DNA of 8,080 nucleotides, from assembly GCA_937923225.1 (NCBI GenBank), contig CALAKR010000239.1, positions 1-8,080 on the forward strand, in the 5' to 3' direction. Positions 5,830 to 8,080 of this stretch are shown one piece after another. Origin of the DNA: an uncultured Aquabacterium sp. Its GTDB lineage: Bacteria; Pseudomonadota; Gammaproteobacteria; Burkholderiales; Burkholderiaceae_C. How positions within the stretch are numbered: position 1 is the first letter of the stretch; each line of letters opens with the position of its first letter. Made by a program: the position numbers and the translations under genes. The notes below the pieces were generated by a model. That model was not told the DNA's origin and did not search any database. It worked only from the letters and a program-made list of their open reading frames with translations.

Positions 5830-6771
5830 TTATCGCAAGTCATGCACCTGATGCATGGCCTGGCGGGCACCGGCGGCCACGCTGTCACGCATCCAGCGGT
5901 GCACCGGATCGCCGTCGCGGTCGGCATGCCAGTACATCCAGATGCCCATGGGCGGCACGCGCACGGGCAGGTCCAGCAGCACCACGGGCAGGGCCTCGCA
6001 CAGGCGCTCGGCGTAGGTGCGCGGCAGGGTCAGCAGGGCGTCGCTGGCGGCCACCACGTGCGCGGCGGCAAAGTAGTGCTGGCAGCGCAGGGTGATGCGG
6101 CGCTCGCCCTGGCCCAGGGCGGCCCATACGGCCTGCAGCGGGTCGGCCTGATCGGGCAACATGCTCACCATCACATGGCCTTGTTGAAAGTAGGCGCTCA
6201 CATCAAGACCCTTCTTGAGCGCCGGATGGCCACGCCGTGCCACCACGGCCAGGGCCTCGTCGGCCAGGTGTGCGCCCTTGATGCGGCCGGCCACGCGGCG
6301 CTGGCGGTCGATCACCAGGTCCACCTCGCCCAGGCTCAGCAGGCGCTCCAGATCAGCCCGGGGCACGCGCACGCTGGCCAGGCGCACGCCCGGGGCGGTG
6401 TCGGCCAGGTGCGCCATGAGCGGCGGCAGGGTGATGGCCTCCATCACGTCGCGCATGCCCAGGCGCAGGGTGATGTCCAGGGTGTGGGGGTCGAAGGTCT
6501 CGGCCTGGGCCAGGCAATCCTGCAGGCCGCGCAGGTGGGCGCGCACCTCGCCGATCACGCGGCGCGTGAGCTCGGTGGGCACCATGCGGTTGCCCTGGCG
6601 CACGAACAGCGGATCACCCCAGATGCGGCGCAGCCGGGCCAGCGCGTGGCTCACGGCCGGCTGGCTCAGGTGCAGCTGGCGGGCGGCGCCCGAGATGCCG
6701 CCATGCTCGTGCACGGCTTCGAACACGCGGAACAGGTTGAGGTCCAGCCGGGACCAGGGCGAGGGGGTCAT
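5830..6771 (-). CDS. LysR-family transcriptional regulator
   Basis: 313 residues from the ATG at 6771, the standard LysR length. The winged helix-turn-helix occupies about residues 8-67, with DLNLFRVFEAV (10-20), the helices around GISGAARQLHLSQPAVSHAL (25-44) and GDPLFVRQG (52-60), all canonical. A linker helix leads to a periplasmic-binding-protein-like effector domain from about residue 97. The C-terminal HRWMRDSV (291-298) resembles NodD/NahR-type members, which often sense aromatic or acid ligands. The frame stays open far upstream, to 7356 and into the corA gene on the other strand, but family length and the start of homology place the N-terminus here; the Shine-Dalgarno is weak. It is co-directional with and directly upstream of the acyl-CoA dehydrogenase operon and divergent from corA, so it most likely controls the operon and perhaps itself. 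The ligand is unknown. Confidence 0.95.
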   Translation of the reverse strand: MTPSPWSRLDLNLFRVFEAVHEHGGISGAARQLHLSQPAVSHALARLRRIWGDPLFVRQGNRMVPTELTRRVIGEVRAHLRGLQDCLAQAETFDPHTLDITLRLGMRDVMEAITLPPLMAHLADTAPGVRLASVRVPRADLERLLSLGEVDLVIDRQRRVAGRIKGAHLADEALAVVARRGHPALKKGLDVSAYFQQGHVMVSMLPDQADPLQAVWAALGQGERRITLRCQHYFAAAHVVAASDALLTLPRTYAERLCEALPVVLLDLPVRVPPMGIWMYWHADRDGDPVHRWMRDSVAAGARQAMHQVHDLR

Positions 6772-6788
6772 CAAAGCATTATGAAAGA

Positions 6789-6803
6789 GCGCTCGATGAG
6801 CGC
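6789..6803 (-). repeat. Perfect inverted repeat just upstream of lysR
   Basis: GCGCTC, loop GAT, GAGCGC: a perfect 6-bp stem whose near arm lies 17 bases before the lysR ATG. It could be a hairpin in the lysR leader limiting translation, or an autoregulatory binding site. Confidence 0.5.
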
Positions 6804-6818
6804 CCCGCCTGAACCAGC

Positions 6819-6844
6819 CCTGTGCAACCCAGGCAAGGCACAGG
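6819..6844. repeat. 7-bp inverted repeat with 12-base spacer, candidate LysR operator
   Basis: CCTGTGC (6819-6825) and GCACAGG (6838-6844) are perfect complements around 12 bases. Its position 48-73 bp before the lysR start fits an autoregulatory LysR operator, which often places dyad half-sites upstream of the regulator gene. The sequence itself does not match a known operator that I can name. Confidence 0.35.
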
Positions 6845-6867
6845 TGATTCGGCCGCTTGCCACGCCA

Positions 6868-6891
6868 CGAGGCCGCGCCTCGCGCGATAAT
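6868..6891 (+). promoter_or_regulatory. Possible corA promoter -10 preceded by a 6-bp dyad
   Basis: GATAAT at 6886-6891 matches the -10 consensus at 5 of 6 positions. Immediately upstream is a perfect dyad, CGAGGC-CGC-GCCTCG (6868-6882), which would fall in the spacer and could be a repressor site. The nearest -35-like element, TTGCCA at 6857-6862, is 23 bases away, too far for a normal promoter, so this call is weak. Transcription would start near 6898. Confidence 0.3.
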
Positions 6892-6899
6892 GTTGTGTT

Positions 6900-6915
6900 G
6901 CCGACGCTGGTCGGC
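6900..6915 (+). repeat. Hairpin at the 5' end of the corA leader
   Basis: GCCGAC and GTCGGC form a perfect 6-bp stem around the tetraloop GCTG. It begins 9 bases after the GATAAT element, so it would be the very first structure of the transcript and could stabilise its 5' end. Confidence 0.5.
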
Positions 6916-6924
6916 GCTACTGGA

Positions 6925-6958
6925 GCGATCACCTTGGACATCCCCCCTCGGTGACCGC
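6925..6958 (+). repeat. Second stem-loop in the corA leader
   Basis: GCGATCACC (6925-6933) pairs with GGTGACCGC (6950-6958) at 8 of 9 positions, the one mismatch being A6928/C6955. The loop of 16 bases contains a run of six C residues. This much pairing over 9 positions is notable, though GC-rich DNA raises the chance background. Confidence 0.45.
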
Positions 6959-7099
6959 CCACTCCGGCCACCTGGCCATCCCGCCCCGAACAACACGGTC
7001 GCGACACGGCCCCGCCGCGTCAGACCACAACAAGAGGCGTGGAGCCGGTGCGCGGGCCCCGCCGTTCGCACGCCTGTGCGCGGCCGCCGGCCCAACTGC

Positions 7100-7132
7100 G
7101 GGAGGGGGCGGACACCCATCACCCCCTCTCCC
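7100..7132 (+). repeat. Strong stem-loop shortly before corA
   Basis: GGGAGGGGG (7100-7108) pairs with CCCTCTCCC (7124-7132) over 9 positions including one G-U pair, around a 15-base loop. No T-tract follows, so it is not an intrinsic terminator. The G-run arm could pair with other C-rich leader segments, allowing alternative folds. Confidence 0.55.
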
Positions 7133-7186
7133 AGATCCCTGTGAGCGTGCAGTGCCGAGCGCCGCCGCCCACGTGCCGGAGTTCCC

Positions 7187-8080
7187 ATGCTCAACGTGTT
7201 CACGCTGGCCAACGGCCGGCTATTCCAAGAAGAAATCGACCGCCCCGAGGACCTGCCCCCGGTCAACCCCGTCTGGGTCGACCTGGAAGATCCCACGCCG
7301 GAAGAAAAAGGCTGGATCGCCGCGCGCTTCAACCTGTTCATCCCCCAGGACATCATCGACGACGACCTGGAGGAATCCGCCCGCTTCTACGAAGAAGAAG
7401 GCGCCATCCACATCCGTTCCGACTTCCTGATCGACGACGACGAGACCCCGCGCAACGTGCGCGTGGCCTTCATCCTGCACAACAACGTGCTGTTCTCGAT
7501 CCACCGTGAAGACCTGCCGGTGTTCCGCCTGCTGCGCATGCGCGCCCGGCGCATCCCCGCGCTGATCGAGGATTCAAAGGACGTGCTGCTCAAGCTCTAC
7601 GACGCCGATGCGGAATACTCCGCCGACGCGCTGGAGGGCATCTACGACGAGCTGGAAAAAGTCAGCAAGCGCGTGCTGCAAGACGAGGTGAACGACCAGG
7701 CTGCTGCCGAGGCGCTGGCCGCCATCGCCCGCCAGGAAGACTTGAACGGCCGCATCCGCCGCAACGTGATGGACACGCGCCGCGCCGTGAGCTTCATGAT
7801 GCGCGCCCGCATGCTCAACGCCGAGCAGTTCGAGGAATCGCGCCAGATCCTGCGCGACATCGATTCGCTCGATTCGCACACGGCCTTCCTGTTCGACAAG
7901 ATCAACTTCCTGATGGATGCGACCGTCGGTTTCATCAACATCAACCAGAACAAGATCATCAAGATCTTCTCGGTGGCCAGCGTCGCGCTGCTGCCACCCA
8001 CCTTGATCGCCAGCGTCTACGGCATGAACTTCAAGTACATGCCCGAGATCGACTGGCAATACGGCTATGCCTACGGTATT
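7187..8080 (+). CDS. corA: CorA family magnesium/cobalt transporter, C-terminus beyond the right edge
   Basis: 298 residues are visible from the ATG at 7187, which has GGAG five bases upstream (7178-7181). The protein opens with a cytoplasmic alpha/beta domain (MLNVFTLANGRLF), continues as long acidic and charged helices (roughly 110-250) that form the funnel and stalk, and enters the first membrane helix at about 259-278. The diagnostic YGMNF follows (Gly279, Met280, Asn281), then MPEIDW and an acidic periplasmic loop. Family members in this group run to roughly 320-330 residues, so only the second membrane helix and the charged tail are missing. It imports Mg2+ (also Co2+ and Ni2+) as a homopentamer in the inner membrane, gated by cytoplasmic Mg2+. 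It is divergent from lysR and appears functionally unrelated to the catabolic operon; its own long leader suggests separate regulation. Confidence 0.96.
   Translation, partial: MLNVFTLANGRLFQEEIDRPEDLPPVNPVWVDLEDPTPEEKGWIAARFNLFIPQDIIDDDLEESARFYEEEGAIHIRSDFLIDDDETPRNVRVAFILHNNVLFSIHREDLPVFRLLRMRARRIPALIEDSKDVLLKLYDADAEYSADALEGIYDELEKVSKRVLQDEVNDQAAAEALAAIARQEDLNGRIRRNVMDTRRAVSFMMRARMLNAEQFEESRQILRDIDSLDSHTAFLFDKINFLMDATVGFININQNKIIKIFSVASVALLPPTLIASVYGMNFKYMPEIDWQYGYAYGI

Larger units (their letters stand above)
6772..7186. other. Long intergenic region between lysR and corA
   Basis: About 415 bp separate the divergent lysR and corA start codons, by far the longest gap in the window. I see no convincing gene in it. 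It holds six clear inverted repeats, listed separately, a GATAAT element that could be the corA -10, and on the corA side a leader of nearly 290 bases that is very GC-rich. Such a length is unusual in DNA this compact and suggests regulation of one or both flanking genes. Confidence 0.7.
6898..7186 (+). promoter_or_regulatory. Putative structured 5' leader of corA
   Basis: If transcription begins near 6898, corA has a leader of almost 290 bases. It contains at least three stem-loops supported by complementarity: 6900-6915, 6925-6958 and 7100-7132. The last ends 54 bases before the start codon. Long leaders controlling Mg2+ transporter genes are known in enterobacteria (mgtA and corA), but I do not recognise a known riboswitch class here, and the M-box is not evident. 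The start point is uncertain. Confidence 0.35.

Noticed and set aside
4490..5851. Two long overlapping plus-strand open frames (about 438-453 codons).
   Set aside because: Both are antisense to the acyl-CoA dehydrogenase, which has full family motifs and a strong ribosome-binding site; the plus-strand translations match nothing recognisable.
7100..7132. Intrinsic terminator before corA.
   Set aside because: The stem is strong but no T-tract follows, and it sits inside the leader only 54 bases before the corA start.
6890..7144. An 84-codon Pro/Arg-rich frame in the corA leader (15 Pro, 17 Arg), tempting as an mgtL-like leader peptide.
   Set aside because: It has no ribosome-binding site, its ATG overlaps the GATAAT element, and Pro and Arg codons are expected by chance in C- and G-rich DNA. 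Conservation in relatives would reopen it.
6772..7356. Extension of the LysR frame to a 508-residue protein.
   Set aside because: The extra N-terminus is Arg/Gly/Ser-rich without family similarity, overlaps corA on the other strand, and would make the regulator far longer than normal.

Overview
The window is GC-rich, densely coded DNA that looks like a betaproteobacterium of the order Burkholderiales, probably family Comamonadaceae. This rests on base composition, on the strong GC bias at third codon positions and on the style of the CorA and acyl-CoA dehydrogenase proteins; it is an inference and no rRNA or other marker is present. Seven coding regions are supported, two of them cut by the window edges. 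I see no tRNA, rRNA, CRISPR array, insertion sequence or sign of recent transfer.

Layout: (1) 1-871, minus strand: an unrecognised helical, TPR-like protein that runs off the left edge. (2) 951-5752, minus strand: five tightly packed genes. In order of transcription they are an ACAD10/11-type acyl-CoA dehydrogenase, an aminoglycoside-phosphotransferase-fold kinase (GTG start overlapping the previous stop by 4 bp), a histidine-phosphatase-fold protein, an alpha/beta hydrolase with an N-terminal signal anchor, and a short-chain dehydrogenase. Gaps are -4, 15, 35 and 22 bp, so this is very probably one operon. (3) 5830-6771, minus strand: a LysR-type regulator directly upstream of and co-directional with the operon. 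The 77-bp gap holds a plausible promoter overlapped by a small palindrome, and a strong Shine-Dalgarno. (4) 6772-7186: about 415 bp without a convincing gene but rich in perfect or near-perfect inverted repeats, probably holding the divergent lysR and corA promoters and a structured corA leader. (5) 7187-8080, plus strand: CorA Mg2+/Co2+ transporter, cut by the right edge just after its GMN signature.

The most interesting part is the operon. A separate kinase and dehydrogenase pair corresponds to the two domains fused in eukaryotic ACAD10/ACAD11 and to LvaA/LvaC of the Pseudomonas putida levulinate pathway, where 4-hydroxyacyl-CoA is phosphorylated on its hydroxyl and then rearranged so that beta-oxidation can proceed. 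Here the pair is joined by an SDR (possible keto/hydroxy interconversion), a hydrolase, and a phosphatase-fold protein whose usual second catalytic histidine is a serine. My reading is a hydroxy-acid or hydroxyacyl-CoA catabolic unit controlled by the adjacent LysR protein; the substrate is unknown.
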